A stretch of 24,390 nucleotides of DNA from Mageeibacillus sp. UBA6976 (GCA_002450155.1 DJYO01000033.1:1-24390); one strand, 5' to 3'; shown: positions 7,039 to 14,527, counted from the stretch's first letter. Notes: a model not told the origin generated them from the letters alone. Numbers and translations: made by a program.

Positions 7039-7067
7039 AAAAAGAGGCGCACAAAGACGTACGCCTC
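7039..7067 (-). terminator. Terminator after the lipoprotein gene
   Basis: On the minus strand GAGGCGTAC pairs with GTGCGCCTC (7044-7067, one G-U) around a 6-nt loop, followed by five T. It lies 12 bp past the stop at 7079. Confidence -1.
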
Positions 7068-7078
7068 AAAGTGGGGTG

Positions 7079-7732
7079 TTAATTTGTATACTGACGTACA
7101 GCTGCAATGTTATCTTGATTAAACGCAAACTCACCGACGGGTTCTTTCTCTACTATATCCTGTATCAACTGAGGAAGAACATAGAGAATCTCAGCAGCTA
7201 TACGATATTCGTAACCACTAATTACTAATCTACCATCACTGTAGTTTGCCTCAAGAATATATTCCTCACTACCATCCGCAGAATAAAGCGTAAACTGCTG
7301 GACATTAGTCGTAGAATCGTAATCCGGATAGAACCAAATCAAGAGACTCCAATTCTGAAATTCCGCCATCACACCAACTGGCCCAGTTGTATCTTCAAAA
7401 GACATTTCCTTGAAGTATACATTTGTTGCACCACAGTCGGTTAGATAATTCTGGAGATAAATAGCATCATACTCGAGATAGTCATATATATCCGGCAACG
7501 CCGTTATATTTTTACTATTATTAGTAACCTCCTCAGTGGACTCTGTTACTACAGCTTCCGTAGTCACTTCTTCAGTATCACCAGCAGTAATCTGAGCAGT
7601 TGTTGCCACTGGCTCAATCTCGCTATCAATTACTTCCTGATTGTTTATATTAGACGTGTCTTGAGTAGTACTGTTTCCACAAGCGGTTAATAATACCGAC
7701 AACATCATAATAACTGCTAAGAATTTTTTCAT
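7079..7732 (-). CDS. Hypothetical lipoprotein
   Basis: The protein has 217 residues and no family I recognise. It begins MKKFLAVIMMLSVLLTAC; the Cys at residue 18 in a LTAC lipobox marks it as lipid-anchored to the outer face of the membrane. Residues 20-75 are a Thr/Glu/Val-rich linker of low complexity. Residues 80-217 look like one compact mixed alpha/beta domain. The ATG at 7732 has GAGGTG 6 nt upstream; the more upstream in-frame ATG at 7810 would put the signal peptide inside the protein. It is transcribed alone toward the terminator at 7039-7067. A short palindrome (CACCT-ATAG-AGGTG) lies in its leader. Confidence -1.
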   Translation of the reverse strand: MKKFLAVIMMLSVLLTACGNSTTQDTSNINNQEVIDSEIEPVATTAQITAGDTEEVTTEAVVTESTEEVTNNSKNITALPDIYDYLEYDAIYLQNYLTDCGATNVYFKEMSFEDTTGPVGVMAEFQNWSLLIWFYPDYDSTTNVQQFTLYSADGSEEYILEANYSDGRLVISGYEYRIAAEILYVLPQLIQDIVEKEPVGEFAFNQDNIAAVRQYTN

Positions 7733-8025
7733 AATAAACACCTCAAATCTCAAAAAGAACACACCTCTATAGGTGATTCTCCGGGGTATCACATTCTGCC
7801 TTTCTTGCAATTAGTGCATACTTCATAAGGTTGTCCTTTAAGCATAAACCTTAAGCGGGTTTCACCGAACGCATTTTTTAATTTATGCATTTTTATATGT
7901 GTTGCTAGGTTTGCGAATCTACTATTCTTTAAACAAAAGCAATCCTATGGGGAATATTAGTGTTATTTCTAATACCAGTCAATATACATGCACTATATTT
8001 GTTTGATTCAAGAATATAACTAGTG
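7733..8025. other. AT-rich intergenic stretch
   Basis: There is no supported gene. A perfect 6-bp inverted repeat AAGGTT/AACCTT lies around 7827-7852. The stretch separates the minus-strand lipoprotein from the plus-strand vbhA-fic pair and must hold part of both promoters. Confidence -1.
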
Positions 8026-8085
8026 GACTGGCAGAATGCCGGTCATATTTATATATAAATGAACCTATCGCTTGTGTGATATAAT
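8026..8085 (+). promoter_or_regulatory. Promoter and candidate operator of the vbhA-fic pair
   Basis: An extended -10 box TGATATAAT (8077-8085) lies 20 bp before the antitoxin ATG. Directly upstream are a hairpin sequence GACTGGCA-GAA-TGCCGGTC (8026-8044) and a 14-bp perfect AT palindrome (8047-8060) that reaches the -35 position. These may be where the antitoxin complex or another repressor binds. Confidence -1.
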
Positions 8086-8105
8086 CTCGGTATCAGGAGG
8101 TGCTT

Positions 8106-8270
8106 ATGTCAAACGATTTGGCTCTAGCTAATGCAATCGCGTCCGTAGAAATGGAAGGCCTTTATCTTAGTGATGAAGGTTATGAATTGTGTCGCCAGTA
8201 TTCCAATAATGAAATCACATGGAATGAATTTCTGACTAAAGCACTTGAGCTTGTTAATACACAAGATTAA
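8106..8270 (+). CDS. VbhA-type antitoxin of a Fic toxin
   Basis: This 54-residue protein is too short for most gene finders. It is preceded by AGGAGG 5 nt before the ATG. Residues 13-18 (SVEMEG) match the Fic-inhibition motif [S/T]xxxE[G/N] exactly; in VbhA-type antitoxins the Glu of this helix reaches into the Fic ATP pocket and blocks AMP transfer. The rest (LSDEGYELCRQYSNNEITWNEFLTKALEL) has the usual small helical shape with the NEIT-like turn of the family. The stop overlaps the Fic start by one base (TAATG), so the pair is co-translated. It acts by direct binding to the Fic protein in the cytoplasm. Confidence -1.
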   Translation: MSNDLALANAIASVEMEGLYLSDEGYELCRQYSNNEITWNEFLTKALELVNTQD

Positions 8271-8857
8271 TGGGATATAGTATTGATCCGATTTCAGCTG
8301 ATTGTTATGAGGGTACGACTTGTTTGATTAACAAGTTCGGTATTAAAGACGAGAAAAAACTCTCACAAATGGAAACCCTTATCACAACTGCAAAATGCCA
8401 AGAATTAGAGATAAGCCCTATCGTTGGCGATTTTGGGTTCGATCATTATAAAGCTATACATAAATATATCTTTGAGGATCTTTATGATTGGGCTGGCAAA
8501 GTACGAACAGCTTCTATTTCTAAGAAAGGCACTGTTTTCACTTTGCCTGAATCTATCGAACCACTTGCGATTAGAATATTTACGGGACTTCAGAAAAATA
8601 ACTGCTATATCGGATACGATAATGATCGCTATATAGATTCCATCGTCGATTTTTATTGTAGGACTAATATGCTTCACCCTTTTAGAGAGGAAAATGGAAG
8701 AATCCAAAGAGTTTTCTTGACGCAGCTTATCCGTCATAGCGGACATGATATAAACTTTTCAACTATTGACACGGACGAATTAATGATTGCTACTATTCAG
8801 TCCGCAAATGGAATCGTTGATTATCTACGCAATCTGTTCAAAGAATCTATTACCTAA
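8270..8857 (+). CDS. fic: Fic-domain protein (AMP transferase toxin) with a changed catalytic motif
   Basis: Fic enzymes transfer AMP from ATP to target proteins; VbhT-like toxins modify DNA gyrase and topoisomerase IV. The 195-residue protein has the N-terminal helices (DHYKAIHKYIFEDLYDWAGKVRT, about 58-80), the target-docking flap KKGTVF (about 85-90) and the active helix at 136-147. The motif there reads HPFREENGRIQR: His136, Phe138, Asn142 and Arg144 are kept, but the glycine normally before Asn is Glu141 (codon GAA at 8690-8692, one base from GGA). That glycine helps form the phosphate-binding nest, so activity may be reduced. The start is fixed by the TAATG overlap with the antitoxin. 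The C-terminus is complete. Confidence -1.
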   Translation: MGYSIDPISADCYEGTTCLINKFGIKDEKKLSQMETLITTAKCQELEISPIVGDFGFDHYKAIHKYIFEDLYDWAGKVRTASISKKGTVFTLPESIEPLAIRIFTGLQKNNCYIGYDNDRYIDSIVDFYCRTNMLHPFREENGRIQRVFLTQLIRHSGHDINFSTIDTDELMIATIQSANGIVDYLRNLFKESIT

Positions 8858-8901
8858 ACAATAGTTAGTTGAAATGAGCATTCCCAACCATATCCAATTA
8901 A

Positions 8902-8977
8902 AAAGTGAACAGAGGGTGGGGGTCGAACCCACATCTCACGATATCTCGCCATGTTACCATTTCATCACCTCTGCTCA
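8902..8977 (-). tRNA. tRNA-like gene lacking a normal anticodon arm
   Basis: On the minus strand the core 8909-8974 folds as an acceptor stem GCAGAGG/CCTCTGT (extendable to about 10 pairs), a D-like arm with GG in the loop (ATG-AAATGGTAA-CAT) and a standard T arm (GTGGG, TTCGACC, CCCAC). Only 18 nt lie between the D-like and T stems, too few for a 5-7-5 anticodon arm plus variable loop. Alternatively a CATGG/TCGTG stem with a 7-nt loop can form, but then the D stem is lost and U33 is missing. There is no encoded CCA. A TATAAT lies at 8983-8988, just before the 5' end, and a T-run follows the 3' end. The D arm resembles class II (Leu-type) tRNAs. It is either a degenerate tRNA or a specialised tRNA-like RNA; identity is uncertain. 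Confidence -1.
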
Positions 8978-8982
8978 AGTGA

Positions 8983-8988
8983 ATTATA
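8983..8988 (-). promoter_or_regulatory. -10 box of the tRNA-like gene
   Basis: On the minus strand TGTTATAAT is an extended -10 box. Transcription would start about seven bases on, almost exactly at the 5' side of the acceptor stem. Confidence -1.
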
Positions 8989-8999
8989 ACATGCTGTTA

Positions 9000-9251
9000 A
9001 AAGAATTATTGATTAATTAGGTGTGTCGGTGATTTAAGTTTCATCTACGAATACAATGGCGTATTATCCTGATAATTTTTCCGACCAAGAATCATTCTTG
9101 ATATAGTGATTATATCATCCAAGCAAAGTGTTTTTTCAATCTCATGCCTTGCAACAATTCATACCGATCAACTGTATATTTGGCAGATGCGGTCAAGCAG
9201 ATACCTGCTATTTGCCATAATAATGAATTAGAAAAATGGAGTATATAATTT
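9000..9251. other. Intergenic stretch with palindromes, no supported gene
   Basis: It contains a perfect inverted repeat TGATATA-GTGAT-TATATCA (9099-9117) and a nested inverted repeat with TTGGCA/TTGCCA outer arms and GCAG/CTGC inner arms at about 9179-9223, upstream of the next lipoprotein. No coding frame has a ribosome site. Confidence -1.
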
Positions 9252-9761
9252 ATGGAAAAGCTTAAAAGAATTGTTGTTGCTGTGCTTTTAATGACGCTTA
9301 GCATGTGTGTCTTTGCAGGATGCGCCAAGAAGAGCGAACCTTATGACGTAAAGAAGGTGACTTATGTTATTTACGGCGGAGACATCAATCACGATGAAGT
9401 ATTTGTGATCACTTCAGATTACAAGGTTACACAGTATAGTGTCGATCCCGAAGCAGACAGAAGATACGATTATATGAAAGGGGATTTTCCTTCTGAAGAC
9501 AGATACACAGTTAAGGAATATGAGACTGATGAGTTGTCATGGACAAGCATGGTAAATGCTCTGACCAGAGTAAGATTCATGGATCTTAAGGAAGACATCA
9601 GCTCAGATGGCAGCATTTGTGATGCATGCACTTACTATATTATGGTCGAGACTTCTGATGGAGTTCACACTTCAGGCGGTTATGCTGCGGGAATGGGCGA
9701 AACAGTTGAAGACAAGAATTTTGCCGAAGTACAGCAGTATGTCCGTAATGCTCTTAATTGA
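9252..9761 (+). CDS. Hypothetical lipoprotein
   Basis: The protein has 169 residues and no family I recognise. It starts MEKLKRIVVAVLLMTLSM and has a lipobox FAGC with Cys24, so it should be lipid-anchored outside the membrane. The mature part (about 25-169) appears to be one small alpha/beta domain beginning with a strand (VTYVIYGG) and ending with a helix (NFAEVQQYVRNAL). Two cysteines (CDAC region, about 124-127) could form a disulphide or bind metal. The ribosome site is weak (GGAG about 12 nt before the ATG). It stands alone, 187 bp before the HAD gene; inverted repeats at 9809-9844 and 9848-9863 may act as its terminator. Confidence -1.
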   Translation: MEKLKRIVVAVLLMTLSMCVFAGCAKKSEPYDVKKVTYVIYGGDINHDEVFVITSDYKVTQYSVDPEADRRYDYMKGDFPSEDRYTVKEYETDELSWTSMVNALTRVRFMDLKEDISSDGSICDACTYYIMVETSDGVHTSGGYAAGMGETVEDKNFAEVQQYVRNALN

Positions 9762-9808
9762 AGCTTTCCAGTATAATTAGCCAATAACAAACAACGCGGA
9801 GATGTTTT

Positions 9809-9869
9809 GGCGGTATATCCCGTTAAAGTGTATTATAAACCGCCGTTTGATGTAGTTTAACATCATTTT
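9809..9869 (+). terminator. Possible terminator or RNA hairpins after the lipoprotein
   Basis: GGCGGT (9809-9814) pairs with ACCGCC (9839-9844) and a second hairpin GATGT/ACATC follows, ending in ATTTTC. The T-run is weak, so termination is only possible. Confidence -1.
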
Positions 9870-9909
9870 CGAGCGTAACATTTATACCCGGATAAGAAAG
9901 AAATAAGTG

Positions 9910-9915
9910 TATAAT
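9910..9915 (+). promoter_or_regulatory. Probable -10 box of the HAD gene
   Basis: A perfect TATAAT lies 33 nt before the ATG at 9949. No clear -35 hexamer is seen. Confidence -1.
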
Positions 9916-9948
9916 TAGCGCATCTTATGAGATGGAGCTAATAGAAGC

Positions 9949-10554
9949 ATGATCAGAAATATCGTTCTTGATATGGGGAATGTCTTGTTGGACTTTGATC
10001 CTGAATTTGTTATGGATCAGTTCTGCTCATCAGCAGAGGAGAAAGATATAATCAGGAAAGAGCTCTTCCGGGGACCGGAGTGGCTTATGGCAGACAGGGG
10101 AGATATCAAGGATAAAGAACGGTTTGACCTGGTAAAGGCGAGGGTCCCTTATAAATACCATCAGGCATTAAAGAACTGCGCAAACAGATGGGACATCTGC
10201 ATGAAACCCATAGAAGGGGCGGAGGAGTTTTGCCGGTATGTTAAAGATCACGGATACGGCATCTACGTTCTGTCTAATGCCAGCGATCTGTTCTATACAT
10301 ATTTCCCTAAGTTCCTGCCACTTGATTTCTTCGATGGTGTGTTTGTCTCGGCAGACTTCCACATGCTTAAACCTGATATCAGGATCTACGAGACATTCTT
10401 AAGTAAATATGGCCTTAAAGCTTCTGAGTGCCTGTTTATAGATGACAGGCAGGAGAATGTGGAAGGAGCAATGAAGGCAGGTATGAATGCCATTCGATTT
10501 ACAGGGGACCACAAGGCGGGGATAAGCTATCTTGAAGAGATCAGCCGGGCATGA
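9949..10554 (+). CDS. HAD-superfamily phosphatase (YihX-like)
   Basis: This is a cytoplasmic haloacid-dehalogenase-type hydrolase acting on small phosphorylated metabolites. Motif I is LDMGNVLLDFDP at about 6-17, with nucleophile Asp8; the usual second Asp is Gly10, as in the YihX-like subgroup. Motif II is VLSNAS at about 107-112, motif III is the Lys of MLKPD at about 137-141, and motif IV is the FIDDRQENVEGA acidic loop at about 162-173. The helical cap lies between residues 18 and 85. Length (201) is normal. The substrate cannot be told from the sequence; YihX-like enzymes often act on sugar phosphates. The gene has its own -10 box and is convergent with the DUF3592-like gene. Confidence -1.
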   Translation: MIRNIVLDMGNVLLDFDPEFVMDQFCSSAEEKDIIRKELFRGPEWLMADRGDIKDKERFDLVKARVPYKYHQALKNCANRWDICMKPIEGAEEFCRYVKDHGYGIYVLSNASDLFYTYFPKFLPLDFFDGVFVSADFHMLKPDIRIYETFLSKYGLKASECLFIDDRQENVEGAMKAGMNAIRFTGDHKAGISYLEEISRA

Positions 10555-10557
10555 GGA

Positions 10558-10632
10558 GAGCTGCCGCAAGCTCTAAGGTCTTTTCCCGCATAAGCTTAAT
10601 GGAAAAAGCCCGGTGTCAACCCGTTTGGCAAG
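10558..10632. terminator. Convergent intergenic hairpins
   Basis: Plus strand: AGAGCT/AGCTCT hairpin (about 10557-10574) followed by GGTCTTTT serves the HAD gene. Minus strand: a weaker GC-rich hairpin ending in GGGCTTTTTCC (about 10601-10630) would serve the DUF3592-like gene. Both are plausible, the second less so. Confidence -1.
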
Positions 10633-10636
10633 AGTA

Positions 10637-11341
10637 TCAGGCAACGATCAAATAAATACCTAAGGCAATGATGAGAATAGGTAATATGTAGGATGAGATC
10701 TTTCTTCCCGGATAGAAGTCCATGTCAATGAATCTGTTGGGATGATCAGGATCTATCAAAAGCTCTGCTTCGTCTCCCGAATGGGGATGAGGTCCGGATA
10801 TATAGAAGGAATTCATGACCGTATATTCTTTGCCTTGATAGGTGAAGGAATATACAGGGCGGTGGGTCCTTCCGCGTTTAGTATAGTGGTGATCCACCTG
10901 TACCACGACTGCTTCAACTGTCTCCGTGTATTTTTTCTTGATATAAAACAGATAGGCTTTTGGATAGATAATGACGACAAGACCGAATAAGGTGAGGTAT
11001 GCTCCAAAGAATGTGTCACCCAAAGCGCCGGTAACAGTGGGGAGGAACTCATCTGTTATGCCCCAGAAGATAAGAAATAAGCCAAGGAATATCGGGACCA
11101 GGGGCATAGTAGAGCCCTTTGTAAACCTGAGGCCGATCATGCCGCCGATCAAGAAATAAAGGCCGACCACAGCAACCAGAAGCCACTGGAGAGAAGGGAT
11201 CCTTGACAGGACGATAAGAGTTATTATGACAAAGAAAAATCCGCCTATGAAAAGAACCAGTCCCTTCCAGGACTTGATGACCCCCCGGTTATTAGCAAAT
11301 ATATCGTTGCTGTTTTCTCTGCTGTTATCGTTATCTTCCAT
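10637..11341 (-). CDS. DUF3592-like membrane protein
   Basis: This is a 234-residue integral membrane protein. Four helices lie at about 27-45, 53-71, 79-95 and 110-126, followed by a soluble beta-rich segment (about 138-205) with the pattern of DUF3592 proteins: TVEAVVVQVDHHY, RPVYSFTYQGKEYTV, GDEAELLIDPDHPNRFI. A last helix (about 215-233) ends the protein. The biochemical role of the family is unknown. The ATG at 11341 has AGGAG 6 nt upstream. It follows the DUF4003-like gene by 18 bp and is the last gene of the minus-strand run before the convergent terminators. Confidence -1.
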   Translation of the reverse strand: MEDNDNSRENSNDIFANNRGVIKSWKGLVLFIGGFFFVIITLIVLSRIPSLQWLLVAVVGLYFLIGGMIGLRFTKGSTMPLVPIFLGLFLIFWGITDEFLPTVTGALGDTFFGAYLTLFGLVVIIYPKAYLFYIKKKYTETVEAVVVQVDHHYTKRGRTHRPVYSFTYQGKEYTVMNSFYISGPHPHSGDEAELLIDPDHPNRFIDMDFYPGRKISSYILPILIIALGIYLIVA

Positions 11342-11359
11342 AAGATCTCCTGATTCTGC

Positions 11360-12328
11360 TTACATAGTAGTGATCATTACTGCGGTAGTTGTATCCGCGT
11401 CAGACAGCTGCTCACATATTACATTAAGGATCGCCTGCTTGGCAAAGTAAGCGGCTGCTTTGTCATTGGTATAGGAATCAAGGACGATAGTTGCAGCAAG
11501 CATGTTCCTGACCTTGTCGCCTACACCCCAAGCTCCCAAGCCTCTGACTTTGACCAGGACCCCGCTTACCTCTATCATCTCATCGATAATGCTCAGGGGC
11601 TCATCACCGAAATATCCGGCGATAAGAGCGATTATCTCCAGGCCTTCGGCAGTAAAATGGAAACCACGCTTTTTAAGCTGCTGGTGAAGAGATCTTACCT
11701 TCTCAGCTTTGAGCTCTATATCACCGCCAAAAAGACTCATAGCGGCCGCTGCATATAGTGTGTCAGATCCCTGACCATAGGTCTTTGTGAGTTCTCTGTA
11801 GTTTGCTTCGTAATCATCTGCCAAAGCTATGGGGTCCTTGTCTGACATAGCAAGCAGAGCGCAGTTGGCAACATGTTTGCCGCTTCCGATAATAGGATGC
11901 TTGTTGCTAAGCTCATTATAGATCTGTCTTGTCCTTTGGATTACTGTGCTATGATCCGGGTTACTGTCATAAAGATATATAAGTGAAGCACATATTACCC
12001 ACTGATAAGATTCAAGAAGTCCCGGCTTCAAAGCAGCTTCGATAGCCATTATGTCCTTGATCGCCTTGTCTTTATCGTCAGCAAGAGCGACAGCTGCCAG
12101 TACAATATTCCTTGCATAACCTGACCTGACACCGGAGAATAATCCGGAGTTGTTTTTTACAGCTTGCCGGGCACTTGTTATCGCACTCACATCCGTAGGG
12201 GCTTCATTACCGATATATACAGCTGCAAAAGTTGCTGCAGAGCTGTCACCATCCCATTTAAAGACCTTTTGTGCTGTCTTGAAATCTGCAATAAAATTAT
12301 CGGTGTAGATCCTTGCAATGTTATTCAT
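11360..12328 (-). CDS. DUF4003-family protein
   Basis: The protein has 322 residues, is soluble and mostly helical, and lacks a signal peptide. It matches the DUF4003 family in the opening WDGDSSAATFAAVYIGNEAP-like region, in VRSGYARNIVLAA at about 67-79, and in HPIIGSGKHVANCALLAMSD at about 149-168. Repeated helix pairs suggest an alpha-solenoid-like fold. The function is not known; members are common as lone genes in Firmicutes. The ATG at 12328 has GGAGG 9 nt upstream. It is probably co-transcribed with the DUF3592-like gene 18 bp downstream. Confidence -1.
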   Translation of the reverse strand: MNNIARIYTDNFIADFKTAQKVFKWDGDSSAATFAAVYIGNEAPTDVSAITSARQAVKNNSGLFSGVRSGYARNIVLAAVALADDKDKAIKDIMAIEAALKPGLLESYQWVICASLIYLYDSNPDHSTVIQRTRQIYNELSNKHPIIGSGKHVANCALLAMSDKDPIALADDYEANYRELTKTYGQGSDTLYAAAAMSLFGGDIELKAEKVRSLHQQLKKRGFHFTAEGLEIIALIAGYFGDEPLSIIDEMIEVSGVLVKVRGLGAWGVGDKVRNMLAATIVLDSYTNDKAAAYFAKQAILNVICEQLSDADTTTAVMITTM

Positions 12329-12422
12329 ATAATATCCTCCATATTCCTATGTCCCATAGTGATTCTAGATTTATAGAGCATGCAAGTCAATAGCCGCAGA
12401 TCCAAACGAAAACACCGATCTA

Positions 12423-13529
12423 TTACTGAACAGCTACATGCATGAATTCCCAGAAGCTGTTAGGCCATTCTGTTACACCATTTAGCTCGAGGTAGTACCA
12501 GGCGATATTGTGGTTCTCGCCGGACTGGAAATCTGTTTTGATCAAGATCTCTTTCATGAGGTCTTGTTCACTTAAGGACACCTCGCCTATATAGTATCCG
12601 TTCCATACGGGCTGAAGCTGACCGTCAATGAATAAGAGGACCAGACCATTGCGGTTGCCTGAGAGATCTTCGATGCTCATGTTATCTATATAGTAGTGAA
12701 TGGTAGGGCAGGGAATAGTTGTAGTCTGAGTAAACCCGTAATGGTCAGATTCAAAATCGAGCTGTTCTTCGGGAGCGACAAAAGTCTGGGAATCAATGAC
12801 CTCCGCAGGATCCTGTATCGTTAAGATCTCATATTCATCTTCAGGGCAGATCTCAATTGTGTTGCCGTCTGCTTCGATATCAGAAGTAAAGGTTAGGGTG
12901 CTCGTCTGATAGTCAAGATACATGTCTTTGTCTTCGTAGAAACCGAAGAATGTTAACGAGAGTGTATTATCTCCGGTTACCACCGGAAGATCAGATGCAG
13001 TTACATTAAATATGTAGTCTTCATTGGTTTTTACATCCATGTTGAGGATGCCGTTCGTGCTCTCATTTCCCCCAAGACTAAAGTCTACTACCTGACTGTT
13101 AACAGTCACTATGGCGCATATCTTAATGTCTGAATTACCGTCAAAGTCCGATTCCTCCACTCTTAAGACAGCTGTTGTATCTATACTGTTTCCATCAGGC
13201 CGGGTAGTATCTATCCGGTCGTAGGGTTCTTCGTCCAGGACAAAGCCGGTGAACATCGCCGTCTTAATTGCGTGGTAGCCCATCGCTTCCATCTCCGCAT
13301 CAGCTGCGGCTGCCTCTTCGATCCATTCACGCAGGAATGTAATGTCAGATTCCGGATGGAGAGCGGGTGCTTCGGTTGTTTCGCAGGACGATCCTTCAGG
13401 CACTGTTTCTGTTTCGGTAATTAGGCTCTCCTGCGTGGATACTTGAGATCCTTCCGGCTCTGCAGTGCAGCCGGTTAGAAGTAAAGAAGCTCCCAGGAGC
13501 AGCGATATAGTCTTATGCTTGAGTTTCAT
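12423..13529 (-). CDS. Hypothetical lipoprotein
   Basis: The protein has 368 residues from the ATG at 13529. It has a lipoprotein signal peptide MKLKHKTISLLLGASLLLTGC with Cys21, then a Ser/Thr/Glu-rich linker (about 22-65). The mature part, about 66-368, appears to be two beta-rich domains; it contains DITFLREWIEEAAAADAEMEAMGYHAIKT-like helix and a later run of strands. No known family is recognised. A GTG at 13541 overlaps the stop of the upstream fusion gene, but the ATG gives a standard signal peptide and has GGTG 9 nt upstream. Coupled translation with the GNAT-nitroreductase gene is likely. It may be a surface substrate-binding or sensing protein, unproven. Confidence -1.
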   Translation of the reverse strand: MKLKHKTISLLLGASLLLTGCTAEPEGSQVSTQESLITETETVPEGSSCETTEAPALHPESDITFLREWIEEAAAADAEMEAMGYHAIKTAMFTGFVLDEEPYDRIDTTRPDGNSIDTTAVLRVEESDFDGNSDIKICAIVTVNSQVVDFSLGGNESTNGILNMDVKTNEDYIFNVTASDLPVVTGDNTLSLTFFGFYEDKDMYLDYQTSTLTFTSDIEADGNTIEICPEDEYEILTIQDPAEVIDSQTFVAPEEQLDFESDHYGFTQTTTIPCPTIHYYIDNMSIEDLSGNRNGLVLLFIDGQLQPVWNGYYIGEVSLSEQDLMKEILIKTDFQSGENHNIAWYYLELNGVTEWPNSFWEFMHVAVQ

Positions 13530-13537
13530 TAGAGATA

Positions 13538-14512
13538 TCACCAGCGGTTAAAGCGTACCCTTTCATTAAATGCTCTCTTGCTCGGCGCATGGAAATCCTC
13601 TGCAGCTTTGCCCACAGGGAGCAGGCAGACCACTTCGTATTCGGAAGGGATATTCAGGATGTCTGCTATCTTATCGCAGATCCGGTCCTCGTCTGTTATG
13701 TGGCCTTCGTACCAGCAGCTCTGATATCCGAGCTCGACTATCGCAAGGAGCATATTCTCTATGGCAGCAGAGTAATCCTGGATCGCAAAGCATCTGTCTC
13801 TGTAGGCATTGATCCTCCTGGTAAGGACCACCAGCATAGAAGGAGCTGTCTGCGCTACCGGCGGATCCAGCTGAGCCTTGATCCTGTTTAATACATCAGG
13901 ATCGTTTACGATGACCACATCCGTTGTCTGCTTATTGCAGCCGGAGGGAGCATCGATGCCTGCCCGGGCGATCCTGATAAGGTCCTCTTCGGGAACCTTA
14001 TCCTCAAGGTAGGCTCCGCGGTAGCTGTGGCGTGAAGCGATGGTTTCTATGCAGCTTCGAAGTGACATCACATAGACCTGGCAGGGATTAGCCTCGTCCC
14101 AGTAATCCGGGAAAACTTCAAGCTCCTTGAATCCTAAGCTCTTATAGAAATCGTTTGTTATATCGTAGTCTTCGTATAAGCCTGGTTTTACGGTCTTGAC
14201 CTGGATAAATTCATATCCCTTCTGCGAGGCATAATCTCTTGCCGCCGAAAATAACCTTCTGCCGATCCCTTGCCTGTGGTATTCCTTGCGTACTCCCATA
14301 ACTGCATGTTCCATTGTCTTACTGCCGGTTTCCTTAAGGCAGAGAAAACCCTGTATCTCATCTCCGTCTATTGAAACCCAGAAGGGCCATCCGGCAGAGC
14401 CTTCGATATATCCTTCGCGGCTGCTGTCCACCTCAAACCATTCGGTAAGAGATTCAAGCACCTGCCTTGAGATCTTTCTTTTTTCATTTGTATCTTCGAT
14501 AAATCTGATCAT
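13538..14512 (-). CDS. GNAT acetyltransferase fused to a nitroreductase domain
   Basis: Residues 1-151 form a GNAT N-acetyltransferase: strand MGVRKEYHRQGIGRRLF holds the acetyl-CoA loop (R80-Q-G-I-G-R85) and FYKSLGFKE (122-130) is the usual closing motif. Residues 155-324 form an FMN-dependent nitroreductase-like domain: ASRHSYRGAY (159-168) with FMN-contacting Arg/Ser, DAPSGCNKQTTDVVIV, and the C-terminal LLPVGKAAEDFHAPSKRAF. The two could act on the same compound. The gene follows the permease by 15 bp without a clear ribosome site, so it is probably translated by coupling. No inserted bases are seen at the domain border, so it appears a genuine fusion. Substrates are unknown. Confidence -1.
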   Translation of the reverse strand: MIRFIEDTNEKRKISRQVLESLTEWFEVDSSREGYIEGSAGWPFWVSIDGDEIQGFLCLKETGSKTMEHAVMGVRKEYHRQGIGRRLFSAARDYASQKGYEFIQVKTVKPGLYEDYDITNDFYKSLGFKELEVFPDYWDEANPCQVYVMSLRSCIETIASRHSYRGAYLEDKVPEEDLIRIARAGIDAPSGCNKQTTDVVIVNDPDVLNRIKAQLDPPVAQTAPSMLVVLTRRINAYRDRCFAIQDYSAAIENMLLAIVELGYQSCWYEGHITDEDRICDKIADILNIPSEYEVVCLLPVGKAAEDFHAPSKRAFNERVRFNRW

Positions 14513-14527
14513 GATGCATACAGTATA

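Noticed and set aside
6855..7052. A 65-codon minus-strand frame between hsp20 and the lipoprotein
   Set aside because: There is no ribosome site and it overlaps the strong terminator of the neighbouring lipoprotein gene.
8909..8974. Calling this an ordinary tRNA with an assigned anticodon
   Set aside because: The alternative fold gives a loop CGAGATA with G at position 33 and destroys the D stem, so no anticodon can be named honestly.
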